Counted from the first letter of the stretch, positions 16,186 to 25,147 are shown. The stretch: 43,432 nt of DNA from Verrucomicrobiota bacterium (GCA_003219695.1 QHQA01000016.1:1416-44847); one strand, 5' to 3'. The notes: a model not told the origin generated them from the letters alone. Translations and numbers: made by a program.

Positions 16186-17289
16186 TCAGCTCTCGCGCTC
16201 GCCGCGGATGAATTGTTCGACGCAGCGATAGGCTTCGTCGTCGGTCATCTGCACCGGCGGATGTTTGGAAAAATAGGCGGAAGGGGAATGCAATACGCCG
16301 CCGATCCCGCGATCGAGCGCCAGCTTGCAGCAACGGATGGCGTCGATGGCGATGCCGGCTGAGTTGGGCGAATCTTCAACCGAGAGTTTCACGTCGATTT
16401 CCATCGGCACATCGCCAAAGAGCCGGCCTTCTACGCGGATGAAGGCGATTTTGTTATCGAGCTGCCACGGGACGTAATCGCTCGGGCCGATGTGGATGTT
16501 TTCGTCCGCGAGGCGCTCGCCGATCACTGATTGCACCGCTTCGGTTTTCGAAGTCTTCTTCGATGCCAGGCGGGTGCGATTGAGCATGTTCAGAAAATCG
16601 GTGTTGCCGCCGGTGTTCAATTGGTAGGTGCGCACCAGCTTCACGCCGCGCTTGTGAAACAGATCCACCAACGAGCGGTGCAGGATGGTAGCGCCCATTT
16701 GCGCCTTAATATCGTCTCCTATGACGGGCAGATTTTTATCGGCGAAACGCTTTGACCACTTCGGATCGCTGGCGATGAACACCGGGATATTATTGACGAA
16801 GCCCAACCCAGCTTCGAGCGCGCAGCCAGCATAAAAGCGGGTGGCCTGCTCGGAGCCGACAGGGAGGTAATTGACCATCAGTTCTGCAGAGGAGTTCTTC
16901 AGCTCGTTGATGATCTCTTCGCGAGTGGATTCTTTTTCCAGGGGAAGGAATGTGCGGAGCGGATCCTGCTCGCGCATGTGCGGAGCGAAGCCATCCAAAA
17001 CGCAACCCATCTTCACAATCGCGCCGGTGAGCTTCATCTTCTCACAGAAAACCTTCGTGCAATTAGGCGGCGAAAAAATGGCTCTGCTAACGTCCAGCCC
17101 GACCTTGCGCCGGTCGATGTCAAAGGCGGCCACGACTTCAATGTCGCTTGGGCGATAGCCGCCAATCTGCCGGTGCATCAACCCCACGCCAGCGCCATTG
17201 CCCGATGAGTTATCATAAAAATTCATTCCTTGAACGAGTGAGCTGGCACAATTTCCAAGCCCGACGATGGCGATTCTTATTTTTCTCAT
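16186..17289 (-). CDS. ino1: myo-Inositol-1-phosphate synthase
   Basis: Converts glucose 6-phosphate to L-myo-inositol 1-phosphate with NAD. From ATG 17289 the protein is 367 residues, about the length of the actinobacterial enzyme. Landmarks: the nucleotide-binding segment IAIVGLGNCASSL (residues 6-18), GLMHRQIGGY, VVAAFDID, VNYLPVGSE, and the catalytic-region NTGGNTDFLN and SDYVPW. An upstream in-frame TTG (17295) is less likely. It stands alone on the minus strand, convergent with the addA gene and divergent from the tolC operon. Its product is the substrate that the cytidylyltransferase-like protein at 34635 would need, so it may feed inositol-lipid synthesis. Confidence 0.94.
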   Translation of the reverse strand: MRKIRIAIVGLGNCASSLVQGMNFYDNSSGNGAGVGLMHRQIGGYRPSDIEVVAAFDIDRRKVGLDVSRAIFSPPNCTKVFCEKMKLTGAIVKMGCVLDGFAPHMREQDPLRTFLPLEKESTREEIINELKNSSAELMVNYLPVGSEQATRFYAGCALEAGLGFVNNIPVFIASDPKWSKRFADKNLPVIGDDIKAQMGATILHRSLVDLFHKRGVKLVRTYQLNTGGNTDFLNMLNRTRLASKKTSKTEAVQSVIGERLADENIHIGPSDYVPWQLDNKIAFIRVEGRLFGDVPMEIDVKLSVEDSPNSAGIAIDAIRCCKLALDRGIGGVLHSPSAYFSKHPPVQMTDDEAYRCVEQFIRGERES

Positions 17290-17404
17290 TTCCAAGATTG
17301 TTAAAGGTGAAAGCTATCTGATGTAGATTATTCGAAGCAAGCTACAAGTTAGGCCGCGTTATGGCGATAGTTGTGCCTGCCCTTTAAGCCGAAATAGTTC
17401 GGGA

Positions 17405-17445
17405 TTGCAAGCGGCGAATCTGTATTATGTCGCGTCCGCTTGCAA
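17405..17445. promoter_or_regulatory. 10-bp inverted repeat in the ino1/tolC divergent promoter region
   Basis: TTGCAAGCGG (17405-17414) and CCGCTTGCAA (17436-17445) are perfect reverse complements 21 bp apart, about two helical turns centre to centre. An AT-rich TGTATTAT lies between them. The 227-bp region separates ino1 (minus) from the export operon (plus). A repressor site or a leader hairpin is possible. The TolC gene has a good AAGGAGA ribosome binding site at about 17500. Confidence 0.4.
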
Positions 17446-17516
17446 GAACTGATATAAAGGGAAAAGTCAGAGGCATTCCAGGCGCAAGGAAAGCCGTTGC
17501 AAGGAGATAGAACAAA

Positions 17517-18911
17517 ATGTGTTCAAAATTCGCGGCTGCCAGCATGCTCATCGCCGCCGTTTTGTTCGCGTCTTCGAAATCACTTTGGGCGGTCCCCGTT
17601 TACGGCATCGAACAAGCGGTCGCCCTCGCCCGGGAGCGCAACCCGGAAATTTTGATCGCGCGCAAGAAGGTAATGGGAGCGCGTGGCGGTTTCATTGAAG
17701 CGCGCTCGGGATATCTTCCCTGGTTGTCCTCCAGCGGGCTTTACGACAAACGACAGACTCAGAGCGAGACGAACCTTCGACAGGAAGATTACAACGCCAC
17801 ACTGCGCCTTGAGGAAAACCTGTACACTGGCGGAGCAGTCACCAGCCAGGTGGCAATTGCACAGTTGAACATCCAGAAGGCAAACTACGACCTCCAGGAA
17901 ACTGTCAACCGGGTGACCATGGATGTCCGAATCGCATTCAACGAACTCCTGCTGAATCGGGCAAAAGTCCACGTACGCGAAGATTCCGTGCGAGTGTTGG
18001 AGGAGGAACTCAAGAACCAGGAGGAACAATCGAGCGCCGGAATCGTAAGTAAATTGAATGTTCAACGAGCCGAGGTGGCCCTGGCCAACGAGCGGCCAGA
18101 ACTTTTCAATGCACAGACTGAGTTGAAAAACTCCTATTTGCGACTAGCCGAACTTTTCGGAGTCGATCTTCGCCCGAGAACCCAGGCACCGCCATTCGAG
18201 ATTTCCGGCGAATTGCAATATCGACCCAATCATCCGGATCTAAACGACTGCCTGGCCCGGGCTGACACAGGCCGACCAGTGCTCAAAGCCCGGCAGAAGG
18301 ATATCGAGATCGAAGATCGACAGTATGTCCTGGACCGGAGCGCCATGCGCCCGCATGTTCGCGCTTTTTCCGGGTACGAGGTTTACAGCGAGCGTGATCC
18401 GGAGGTCGGCCAAGAATTTAACTACGGCGGTGTGGTAGGAATAAATGCAACGTGGAACATCTTCGACGGGTTCGCGACCAAAGGGCGGATGCAAGCAACG
18501 CGCGCCCGGCGCGAGGCAGCGGTGGAAGCTCTGGCAGCAGCGCGCCGGAGCGTTGCTTCCGAAGTACGCAGCGCGTTTTTCGACCTTCAACAAGCCGAGC
18601 GCGTGCTCGAAACCGAGACAAGAAATGTGCAGACGGCAGACGAAGCGCTCGATGCGGCCAAGAGTAATTTCGCAGCTGGATTGGGAACACAGCTCGACGT
18701 CTTGCAGGCCGCATCGGATGTAACGCGGACGCGCACCACGCGATTGAGCGCGATCTATTTGCACAATACGGCTCTCGCCCGTCTGGCGCATGCTTGTGCC
18801 GGTTCGGAAGAAGCGCTCGATTTTGGATCAAACATCAAGAAGGAGGAAAACCGCAACGCGGCGCAAGCCGCCGATGTGGCGAAGCCGCCAGAAAAATTGA
18901 GCCAGCAATGA
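17517..18911 (+). CDS. TolC-family outer-membrane efflux protein (first copy)
   Basis: 464 residues with a signal peptide (hydrophobic 8-24, cut near SLWA). TolC-type repeats follow: YGIEQAVALARERNPEI at the start, a long alpha-helical hairpin, ENLYTGG at about 100-106, a second half with TWNIFDGF, and the end heptads AAKSNFAAGLGTQLDVLQA. TolC trimers form the outer-membrane exit duct for exporters. The start at 17517 follows AAGGAGA. The stop overlaps the next start by ATGA (18908-18911). It is the first gene of a five-gene operon with a second TolC, an adaptor and an ABC pump. Confidence 0.9.
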   Translation: MCSKFAAASMLIAAVLFASSKSLWAVPVYGIEQAVALARERNPEILIARKKVMGARGGFIEARSGYLPWLSSSGLYDKRQTQSETNLRQEDYNATLRLEENLYTGGAVTSQVAIAQLNIQKANYDLQETVNRVTMDVRIAFNELLLNRAKVHVREDSVRVLEEELKNQEEQSSAGIVSKLNVQRAEVALANERPELFNAQTELKNSYLRLAELFGVDLRPRTQAPPFEISGELQYRPNHPDLNDCLARADTGRPVLKARQKDIEIEDRQYVLDRSAMRPHVRAFSGYEVYSERDPEVGQEFNYGGVVGINATWNIFDGFATKGRMQATRARREAAVEALAAARRSVASEVRSAFFDLQQAERVLETETRNVQTADEALDAAKSNFAAGLGTQLDVLQAASDVTRTRTTRLSAIYLHNTALARLAHACAGSEEALDFGSNIKKEENRNAAQAADVAKPPEKLSQQ

Positions 18912-20296
18912 AACGAGACCGTACACGTCAAGCAGATCGTGGCGGCGCGCCCTCGCCACGGCGAGCAGGCTGTGGTCGCGCCCTACCAATTCTAGCTCTA
19001 CTCAGTGGCGTTGGATACCTGTCGGTTGCGCATGCTGCCTTTGCAGTAACACTCGAGAACGTTCTGCAAACCACACTGGAAAAAAACCCCGTCATCCAAG
19101 AAGCGAAAATGGGTTTGGAGCAAGCGACTGGCCAGCGATTGGTTTTTCGTTCCGTGATTTGGCCTCGCGCCGAGGTGGGTGTGCCCGCCGGTGTACAAGC
19201 CGGCCATCGCGCCGGGGAAAGCGGAGTAAAAGGGTTCGCCGTAGGACGCGGCTCGCTTGAGCAGGTTTTATTCAACATGGCTGTGCCGCCATCGCTCCGT
19301 CGTGGAGACGTCGAAGTTCTCATTGCCCAGCAGCAATTGAATGTCGCCGTGGTGGAGCAGCTGCACGCGGCGCGGCTGGCGTTTTACGCCGCGCTTTATA
19401 ACCGGTCGCTCGAGGCAATTCGAGAAGAACAACGACAAAAACTGGAAGAGAACGTCGCTACTCAAAAGAATCGTTACGAAGCGGGCTTGACCGATCGGAG
19501 CGCACTGACCAGCGCCACTGTCCAGGCATCCGAGTTGGTTTCGCAAATTCAAAGTGCGCATCGCGCGTATCGCGAAGCGCAATTGCAATTGACGGAAGCG
19601 ATGGGAATCGATCCTGCGCATTCATCGTTGCCCGAGCCTGAAGGTGAGCTGGAGTTTGTTCCGATGCGCGTTAATCTTGATTCCGAAACGGCTGCCGCTT
19701 TGCAGCGAAGGGCCGATCTCAAACTCGCGCGTCTATTCGTGCGCGCTGCAAACGAAGACGAACGGATTATCGCAGCCGACTATTATCCCGCCGTCGCGGG
19801 AAATATTAACGGCGAGTACGTCCCGGTAACGGGCATTCATCGCCAGGGTTCAACCAGCAGGACACAGGATTTCATCGGCTCGGAGATTCGTGAAAAGGCA
19901 GCTTACACCTGGCACGTAGTCGATAATGGCAAAGTCGGAGGCGCAGTATTGCAGGCGCGCGCAGCACGCGAGACGAACGAACTGACGTGCAGGAAGCTGG
20001 AGGCCAATGTTACCCGCGAACTCTCACGGATTGCCAACGAGCTCGAGGCGATCGATGCCCGGCAAAGATCGCTCTCGGCAGCGTCTGCCGCCGCAGAGCA
20101 AAGCGCCCGCGCGGTCGGAGAAAATGTCGCCAGCGGTCTCGCCTCGCCGCTAGAGTACCGCGTCACTCAGAATGCTTTTCTAAAGACCAGGAGCGGACTG
20201 CTGGATGCTGTTTATCAACACAACCTGGCGATCGCAGAATGGGACCGGGCCACCGGGCGTTACTTCCAATTTTCGGATATACCCGGATCGCGCTAG
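18908..20296 (+). CDS. TolC-family outer-membrane efflux protein (second copy)
   Basis: About 462 residues from ATG 18908, chosen because it overlaps the upstream stop (ATGA) and yields a proper leader; the longer frame from 18794 reads through the first tolC gene. The N-terminus is odd. A charged start (MKRDRTRQADRG) runs into GAPSPRRAGCGRALP, encoded by a 44-nt repeat shared with selA, before the hydrophobic core ILALLSGVGYLSVAHAAFA. The mature part begins VTLENVLQTTLEKNPVIQEA and has the usual two-fold helical hairpins. Two adjacent TolC genes imply either hetero-trimers or two interchangeable ducts. Confidence 0.85.
   Translation: MKRDRTRQADRGGAPSPRRAGCGRALPILALLSGVGYLSVAHAAFAVTLENVLQTTLEKNPVIQEAKMGLEQATGQRLVFRSVIWPRAEVGVPAGVQAGHRAGESGVKGFAVGRGSLEQVLFNMAVPPSLRRGDVEVLIAQQQLNVAVVEQLHAARLAFYAALYNRSLEAIREEQRQKLEENVATQKNRYEAGLTDRSALTSATVQASELVSQIQSAHRAYREAQLQLTEAMGIDPAHSSLPEPEGELEFVPMRVNLDSETAAALQRRADLKLARLFVRAANEDERIIAADYYPAVAGNINGEYVPVTGIHRQGSTSRTQDFIGSEIREKAAYTWHVVDNGKVGGAVLQARAARETNELTCRKLEANVTRELSRIANELEAIDARQRSLSAASAAAEQSARAVGENVASGLASPLEYRVTQNAFLKTRSGLLDAVYQHNLAIAEWDRATGRYFQFSDIPGSR
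18944..18987 (-). repeat. 44-nt coding repeat, copy 2 (inside the second tolC)
   Basis: The reverse complement of this segment equals selA 6932-6975 except at two neighbouring positions (CTCG versus CCTG in the middle). It lies in the signal-peptide n-region and is translated on the strand opposite to the selA copy, giving different residues. It leaves the reading frame intact. Both copies sit in places tolerant of insertion. Confidence 0.85.
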
Positions 20297-20361
20297 GGAG
20301 TGGTGTATCAGTCTTGGACGCAAACCAACGAGTCCGTCGGAGTGGGCGCAAGTAGGCGCGA

Positions 20362-20496
20362 CATGTTTATAGAAACGTCACACGCCAAACTCCTACCCCT
20401 CAGGGGCGACGTATTCTCCTTGTCACACAGACGCTCCTAACGGAGCTTCGGATATTTCCTTGAGGCCGATCTATAAACGTGCCGCGCCTACGGCGC
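20362..20496. repeat. Array of three mini-hairpins bounded by inverted repeats
   Basis: The 291-bp gap between the second tolC and the adaptor gene holds no gene but has clear structure. CATGTTTATAGA (20362-20373) returns inverted as TCTATAAACGTG (20470-20481), 11 of 12 matching. Between and just after them are three GC-rich palindromes with the same layout around a CCT..GG centre: CCCCT-c-AGGGG (20396-20406), GCTCC-taac-GGAGC (20433-20446) and GCGCC-tac-GGCGC (20484-20496). It looks like a composite REP-type element dropped into the operon. Confidence 0.7.
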
Positions 20497-20587
20497 TTGC
20501 TTCGCGTCTGCCGTCTCGCCATTTTTAACTGCGCCAGGAATTCCTCGCTGATCGAACGGAGGTTTCTGCGGCGGTGTCTTGGGAATA

Positions 20588-21847
20588 ATGCTTTCGAACA
20601 TCTACAAAAAACCGGGGACGAGAACGATTCCGGGCCAGCACGAGTTTATTGCAAAGAAGAGTCATGGACGCGAGACTAGTGCGCCAAAATTGAAATTGCC
20701 GGAATCAAAAGGGGTTCTTTGGGGTGGCGGAGCGGCAATCGTGCTGATTTTCGCCGCGGCGTATTATTTCCTGATGCCGGTGGCGGAAGTCGTGACAGTG
20801 CGCCGGGGCACGGCCATCTCCGCGGTTTATGGGACGGTGCGGATCGAACCGGCGTTTGTAGTCCATGTTCGCGCGCAAAATGACGGCTTCATCAAATTGG
20901 CGGAAGCTTTTTCAGCCGGCCGGGGCGCAATCGGCAATAGCGTGGAAAAAGGCCAGTTGCTGGCGACGATCGCAGACGAGGAGACCGCCCGGCAATTAAA
21001 GCAAGCGCGCGCTGATTTGCAGGCGGCCATAGATCGGGCCGCGCTCCCGCTGCCCTCGTCGGAGTTACTCAAGGCAGCGGAGGATAACCTGCAGCGGCTC
21101 GAAAAGGTGGTCGGCTCGGGAAACGTGCCAGCAGTCGAATATCAGAAGGCCAAAAGCGAAGCCAACCGTTTGCGCGGCGCAGTGGAGACGGAGCGGATTG
21201 AACGGGACCGCAATCTCAATTCGCTGGAAGAAACGACAAAAAAACTGGAGGCGGAGATGAAGAACGCCGAAGTGCGATCGCCTATTGATGGACTGCTCAC
21301 CAATGTCCAGACAATCGATGGGGAACTGGTTTCCGATGGTAACGAGCTTTTCACCGTCTCGTCACGCAAGAACTACGTTCGCGGTGAAGTAAACGAAGAG
21401 GACGTGGGCGACGTGAAGCCGGGGATGAAAGCGAAGGTGCAGCTATACGCTTATCGCGCCCGAATTTTCACAGCCAGAGTCACGTCGGTTCAACCTGCTG
21501 CTGATCCAACAACCCAGCGTTACACAGTTGTGCTGGAGATGGAAAATCCGCCCGACAATTTGATGGTTGGAATGACCGGCGAGATGAACATCATCACCGG
21601 CACGCATGAAAATGCTCTCCTGGTACCGACGCGCGCTCTGCTCGTTGATCAGGCGCTGATCGTGAAAGGTGGCATTGTGCATTCGCGCACCGTCGGTGCT
21701 GGATTTCGCACTCTGGATTTTACAGAAGTGACCAGTGGCTTGGGAGAAGGAAGCCACGTGATCGTTTCCGACCAGGACAAATTCCGCCCCGGTGAAACCG
21801 TGCGGCAACGACTGATCAGCTCACCGCCGCTGCCGAAGGCGCCATGA
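20588..21847 (+). CDS. Periplasmic adaptor (HlyD/MFP family) of the ABC efflux system
   Basis: About 419 residues from ATG 20588 (TTG 20579 is possible). One N-terminal transmembrane helix (about 44-63) anchors it. A lipoyl/barrel-sandwich half, a long coiled coil (about 125-215, KQARADLQAA to KKLEAEMKNAE), the second lipoyl half (RSPIDGLLTNVQTIDGELV) and a beta-barrel domain follow. It would bridge the inner-membrane ABC pump and a TolC duct. The gene lies 291 bp after the second tolC, interrupted by a repeat. Its stop overlaps the permease start (ATGA). Confidence 0.88.
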   Translation: MLSNIYKKPGTRTIPGQHEFIAKKSHGRETSAPKLKLPESKGVLWGGGAAIVLIFAAAYYFLMPVAEVVTVRRGTAISAVYGTVRIEPAFVVHVRAQNDGFIKLAEAFSAGRGAIGNSVEKGQLLATIADEETARQLKQARADLQAAIDRAALPLPSSELLKAAEDNLQRLEKVVGSGNVPAVEYQKAKSEANRLRGAVETERIERDRNLNSLEETTKKLEAEMKNAEVRSPIDGLLTNVQTIDGELVSDGNELFTVSSRKNYVRGEVNEEDVGDVKPGMKAKVQLYAYRARIFTARVTSVQPAADPTTQRYTVVLEMENPPDNLMVGMTGEMNIITGTHENALLVPTRALLVDQALIVKGGIVHSRTVGAGFRTLDFTEVTSGLGEGSHVIVSDQDKFRPGETVRQRLISSPPLPKAP

Positions 21848-23079
21848 CCCCGCCGCTTTATATTGCGCTGCGCTTTTTGACGCATCGCAAACGCGCATTG
21901 CTTCTGAGCCTCAGCGGTGTTGTCTTCGGCGTTGCCATCTTTATTTGCACGCAAGCGCAGACGCAGGGTTTCGCCCGTTATTTCATTGACTCGAACATCG
22001 GCGCGAATGGGGCGCTGGTCATCCGATCCCGTTTTCGCCCACGCTACGAACCGCTGATAGTCGCGGCAAAAGGTTCCAAAGAGCCCACAGGGCGCCGGCT
22101 CTATTTTGAAGGCATCACCAATCCCAATGAAATCATGCGCGTGAGCCGGCAATTTCCCAATGTCGTTTCCTGTTCACCGGTCCTGCGCGGAACCGTTAGC
22201 GCTCGAGCGGGATTTGAGAACGCGACCGTCGATCTTTACGGTATCGATCCTGCGCTGCACGCGCGGACCACCGATATTCTCCACCAATTGATTGACGGCA
22301 ACTTTGATGATTTTCGAAATAACACCAGCTCAATCATTATCGGTTCGCGCCTGGCAGATCTACTTCAGGCCGGCGTCGGCGACACCGTGCAATTGCTGGC
22401 GCCTAACGGCGAGTACTGGCGATTCAGCGTCGCCGCGATCGCGCGCACGGGCATCGGATCGATTGATTCAACCCGGGTTTATTCGCACGCCAGGGTCGCG
22501 CAGGCTTTACTACAACAACCTTCTGGCGCGACGATGATCATCTATAAATTGCGCGACCCGAATCGTGCGCCGACGCTGGCCAGCCGTTTTGAAACGCTCT
22601 TTCAACACAACGCCTTGAGCTGGCAGGAACGTGAGGAGAGCACGCTGCAACTCTTTCTGACTCTGAGAATGTCGATCGCGATTACCGTCTCGCTCATCAT
22701 CCTGCTCGCCGGCTTCGGTATTTTCAATGTGCTGACCATGTCGGTGCTGGCGAAAATAAAGGAGATCGCGATTTTGCGTTCGATGGGTTACCGGCGGATC
22801 GACATTTCCGCGATTTTTCTCTGGCAAGGTGCGTTGATCGCTCTGGCAGGATCGTTGCTTGGCTGCCTGCTGGGTGCGTTGATGACTTGGGGCGTGTCAC
22901 ACATTCCCATTCGGCTCCGCGGCCTGCTTTACACGAATTACTTTCTGGTGACATGGGATTGGCGACACTATGTGTTTGCGACGTTACTCGCGACCCTGGC
23001 TGTTTTCATTGCGAGCTACGTCCCGGCGCGCCGTGCCGCTGAGTTGCCGCCGGTGGTCACGATACGAGGCTCCAGATGA
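21844..23079 (+). CDS. MacB/FtsX-type ABC transporter permease
   Basis: 411 residues. Topology: one N-terminal helix (about 15-35), a large periplasmic domain (about 40-270), then three C-terminal helices (about 280-305, 325-350, 375-395). This is the four-helix mechanotransmission arrangement of MacB, LolC/E and FtsX. LAKIKEIAILRSMGYRR is the typical coupling segment before the third helix. Unlike MacB, the ATPase is a separate protein encoded next. The cargo could be a lipid, lipoprotein, peptide or small molecule; no substrate can be read. Start ATG 21844 and end TGA 23079 overlap both neighbours by 4 bp. Confidence 0.9.
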   Translation: MTPPLYIALRFLTHRKRALLLSLSGVVFGVAIFICTQAQTQGFARYFIDSNIGANGALVIRSRFRPRYEPLIVAAKGSKEPTGRRLYFEGITNPNEIMRVSRQFPNVVSCSPVLRGTVSARAGFENATVDLYGIDPALHARTTDILHQLIDGNFDDFRNNTSSIIIGSRLADLLQAGVGDTVQLLAPNGEYWRFSVAAIARTGIGSIDSTRVYSHARVAQALLQQPSGATMIIYKLRDPNRAPTLASRFETLFQHNALSWQEREESTLQLFLTLRMSIAITVSLIILLAGFGIFNVLTMSVLAKIKEIAILRSMGYRRIDISAIFLWQGALIALAGSLLGCLLGALMTWGVSHIPIRLRGLLYTNYFLVTWDWRHYVFATLLATLAVFIASYVPARRAAELPPVVTIRGSR

Positions 23080-23777
23080 AGTCGGACACGTGCCTCAGCT
23101 GCGAAGCGATCGAGCGTTACTTGGGCGAAGAGGAGGAACGGGTGCACGCGCTGCGCGGCGTGTCGCTGGATATCGAGCCCGGCAGTATTCACGCAGTTGT
23201 TGGTCCGTCCGGCTGCGGCAAAAGTTCGTTGCTCTACATTCTGGGGTTGCTCGATCTGCCGGATGCGGGGCGCGTTTCAATCGAAGCGGAGCCAGTTTCG
23301 CAACTGAGCGATGATGAACTCGCGTACAAACGGAGCAAATTCATCGGCTTCATCTTTCAATTTCATTTTCTGATGGAGGATTTCACCGCGCAGGAAAACG
23401 TGATGATCCCAATGCGCAAACTGGGGCAACTTTCCGATGGCGACATGCGCGAACGCGCTGCCGGTTTGCTGCAAGCGGTTGGATTGGGAGACAAACTGCG
23501 GAGACCCAGCCGTCATCTCTCCGGAGGCGAACAACAACGCGTGGCTATCGCGCGCTCTCTGGCCAACGATCCAAAAGTCATTCTGGCTGACGAGCCCACC
23601 GGCAACCTCGACACTGCGAATTCCGAGCGCGCTTTTGAGCTGCTGCAGAACATCGTGCAACAAGGCGGCAAAGCTCTGCTTCTAGCCACCCATAATCCAG
23701 TTATTGCCGAAGCGTGCGACTGGATTCACGAGATGAAAGACGGGCACATCGTCGCCAGCCATCCACGGGCTGCGTAA
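23076..23777 (+). CDS. LolD/MacB-type ABC transporter ATPase
   Basis: 233 residues. Walker A GPSGCGKSS (43-51), Q-loop within FIFQFHFL, signature LSGGEQQRVA (148-157), Walker B VILADEP (168-174) and the switch histidine in LLATHN. Sequence type matches the MacB/LolD/FtsE group that powers extracytoplasmic permeases. ATGA overlap with the permease proves coupling. It ends the export operon; 101 bp follow before the next gene. Confidence 0.95.
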   Translation: MKSDTCLSCEAIERYLGEEEERVHALRGVSLDIEPGSIHAVVGPSGCGKSSLLYILGLLDLPDAGRVSIEAEPVSQLSDDELAYKRSKFIGFIFQFHFLMEDFTAQENVMIPMRKLGQLSDGDMRERAAGLLQAVGLGDKLRRPSRHLSGGEQQRVAIARSLANDPKVILADEPTGNLDTANSERAFELLQNIVQQGGKALLLATHNPVIAEACDWIHEMKDGHIVASHPRAA

Positions 23778-23878
23778 AGCTCGATTTTTAAGTCGATCAA
23801 TAAATTGCAAGCGGAGCCTCGACTGAATGGTCACCGCCAGTTGGCACTGCACAGACTCCACCGTTAATCTCGGGGGCG

Positions 23879-25147
23879 ATGGAGAACAGTCTGCCTATCT
23901 TGATCGCCGATCGCCCCGAGGCGTTAATCGAATTGTGCGGTGTGAACTTGCTAGAACGTTTGCTCCGCATTTTGCAGCGACTCGGATTTCGCCGCGCCAT
24001 TGTTTTTTCGAGCACGCCGGAAATCGTTGGAGCTGATTTGGCGAAGCGCTCATGGGCGCGCGAAGGATTGAGCGTCCAGCTTGTGTCGGGCGCAATGACA
24101 CCTCTTACTGTCCAACTGCTTTTGGAACAAACGGGGGAACGCTTTTTAATCGTGCCGGCAAATATCTATTGTGACGCCCGGCTGCTCGCCGCCCTCTGCG
24201 CCAACAATTCATCGGCCGCGCTTGTCGATTCGAATCCACCGGAATTTGCGCAGTCTTTGATTCGAAATCCATGCGGTCCTGCGCTAATCACGAGAGATTT
24301 TCTTTTCACCCTTTCACCAACAGCGCCGTTTCTCAACGAACTCATAAGAAAGATCGATCACGGCAAGATCAATGTCGTGGACGCCGCGAAGCAAGATGAT
24401 TACATCGTCGCCATGCGTCGGCATGTGCGGCCACTCTGCTTCCGGGTGCCACTGGATCAGGACTGTCGCCTCGCGGAACGCATCATCCTCGATTCCGCGC
24501 AGAAGGGAACGCTTGACTTGCCGGCTTACGTTCACGCGCCAATCGAAACCGCATTGATATCGCTCCTTTGCAAAACGCCAATCACACCAAACCAAATTAC
24601 CATTGCAGGATTAATCATCGGATGCAGTGCCACTGTGGCCTTTGTGACAGGCCGCGTTGGCCTGGGAACCCTTGCCGCTCTTATTTTTGGCATCGTTGAT
24701 GGACTGGATGGGAAACAGTCGCGCGTCAAAGTTGAAACCACCGAACGCGGCAAGTGGGAACATCATCTTGATTATTTGATCGAGAACTCGTGGTGGGCAG
24801 CAATCGCCTTTCAATTGTGGCGAAGCGGTCAATTTCCGAACGCTTTCTATTTTCTCGCCTTGCTCATCGGATCACACTTATTGGATGAGTTCGCAAAACG
24901 CCGCGCGAAGATGGTGGAAGGCCGCCTGCTCGATGACGTTACGCAGTTCGACCGAGCCTTCCGGCTGATCGCGGCTCGAAGGAACGTTTATGTTTGGATA
25001 CTGGCGTGTGGGTTTTTATTACGCGCTTTTCCGCAAAGCTACGCGCTGATCTGCGGATGGGCCGCCTTCAGCGCTGCCGTTCATCTCCTGCGCTCCACTT
25101 GGATTTGCCACAGCGGTCTGCGTCGCCTTGTTGACATCCGAAGATGA
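23879..25147 (+). CDS. Nucleotidyltransferase-like / CDP-alcohol phosphotransferase fusion
   Basis: 422 residues. The N-terminal half (1-220) has the outline of a nucleotidyltransferase (LIADRPEALIELCGVNLLER) but lacks the glycine-rich GxGxR loop and other catalytic signatures, so it may be inactive. The C-terminal half (about 225-415) is a membrane CDP-alcohol phosphotransferase. Its motif is DGLDGKQSR with D274 and D277, then G291, D298 and E302, a variant spacing (KWEHHLDYLIEN) in place of the usual second D-x3-D. The same two activities are fused in archaeal and thermophile enzymes that make inositol phosphodiesters. Here it may transfer an alcohol-phosphate head group to a lipid. The last 129 bp overlap the convergent radical SAM gene. 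Confidence 0.75.
   Translation: MENSLPILIADRPEALIELCGVNLLERLLRILQRLGFRRAIVFSSTPEIVGADLAKRSWAREGLSVQLVSGAMTPLTVQLLLEQTGERFLIVPANIYCDARLLAALCANNSSAALVDSNPPEFAQSLIRNPCGPALITRDFLFTLSPTAPFLNELIRKIDHGKINVVDAAKQDDYIVAMRRHVRPLCFRVPLDQDCRLAERIILDSAQKGTLDLPAYVHAPIETALISLLCKTPITPNQITIAGLIIGCSATVAFVTGRVGLGTLAALIFGIVDGLDGKQSRVKVETTERGKWEHHLDYLIENSWWAAIAFQLWRSGQFPNAFYFLALLIGSHLLDEFAKRRAKMVEGRLLDDVTQFDRAFRLIAARRNVYVWILACGFLLRAFPQSYALICGWAAFSAAVHLLRSTWICHSGLRRLVDIRR

Noticed and set aside
18794-18907. Upstream extension of the second tolC gene
   Set aside because: It lies inside the first tolC gene in another frame; ATG 18908 overlaps the upstream stop and gives a signal peptide.
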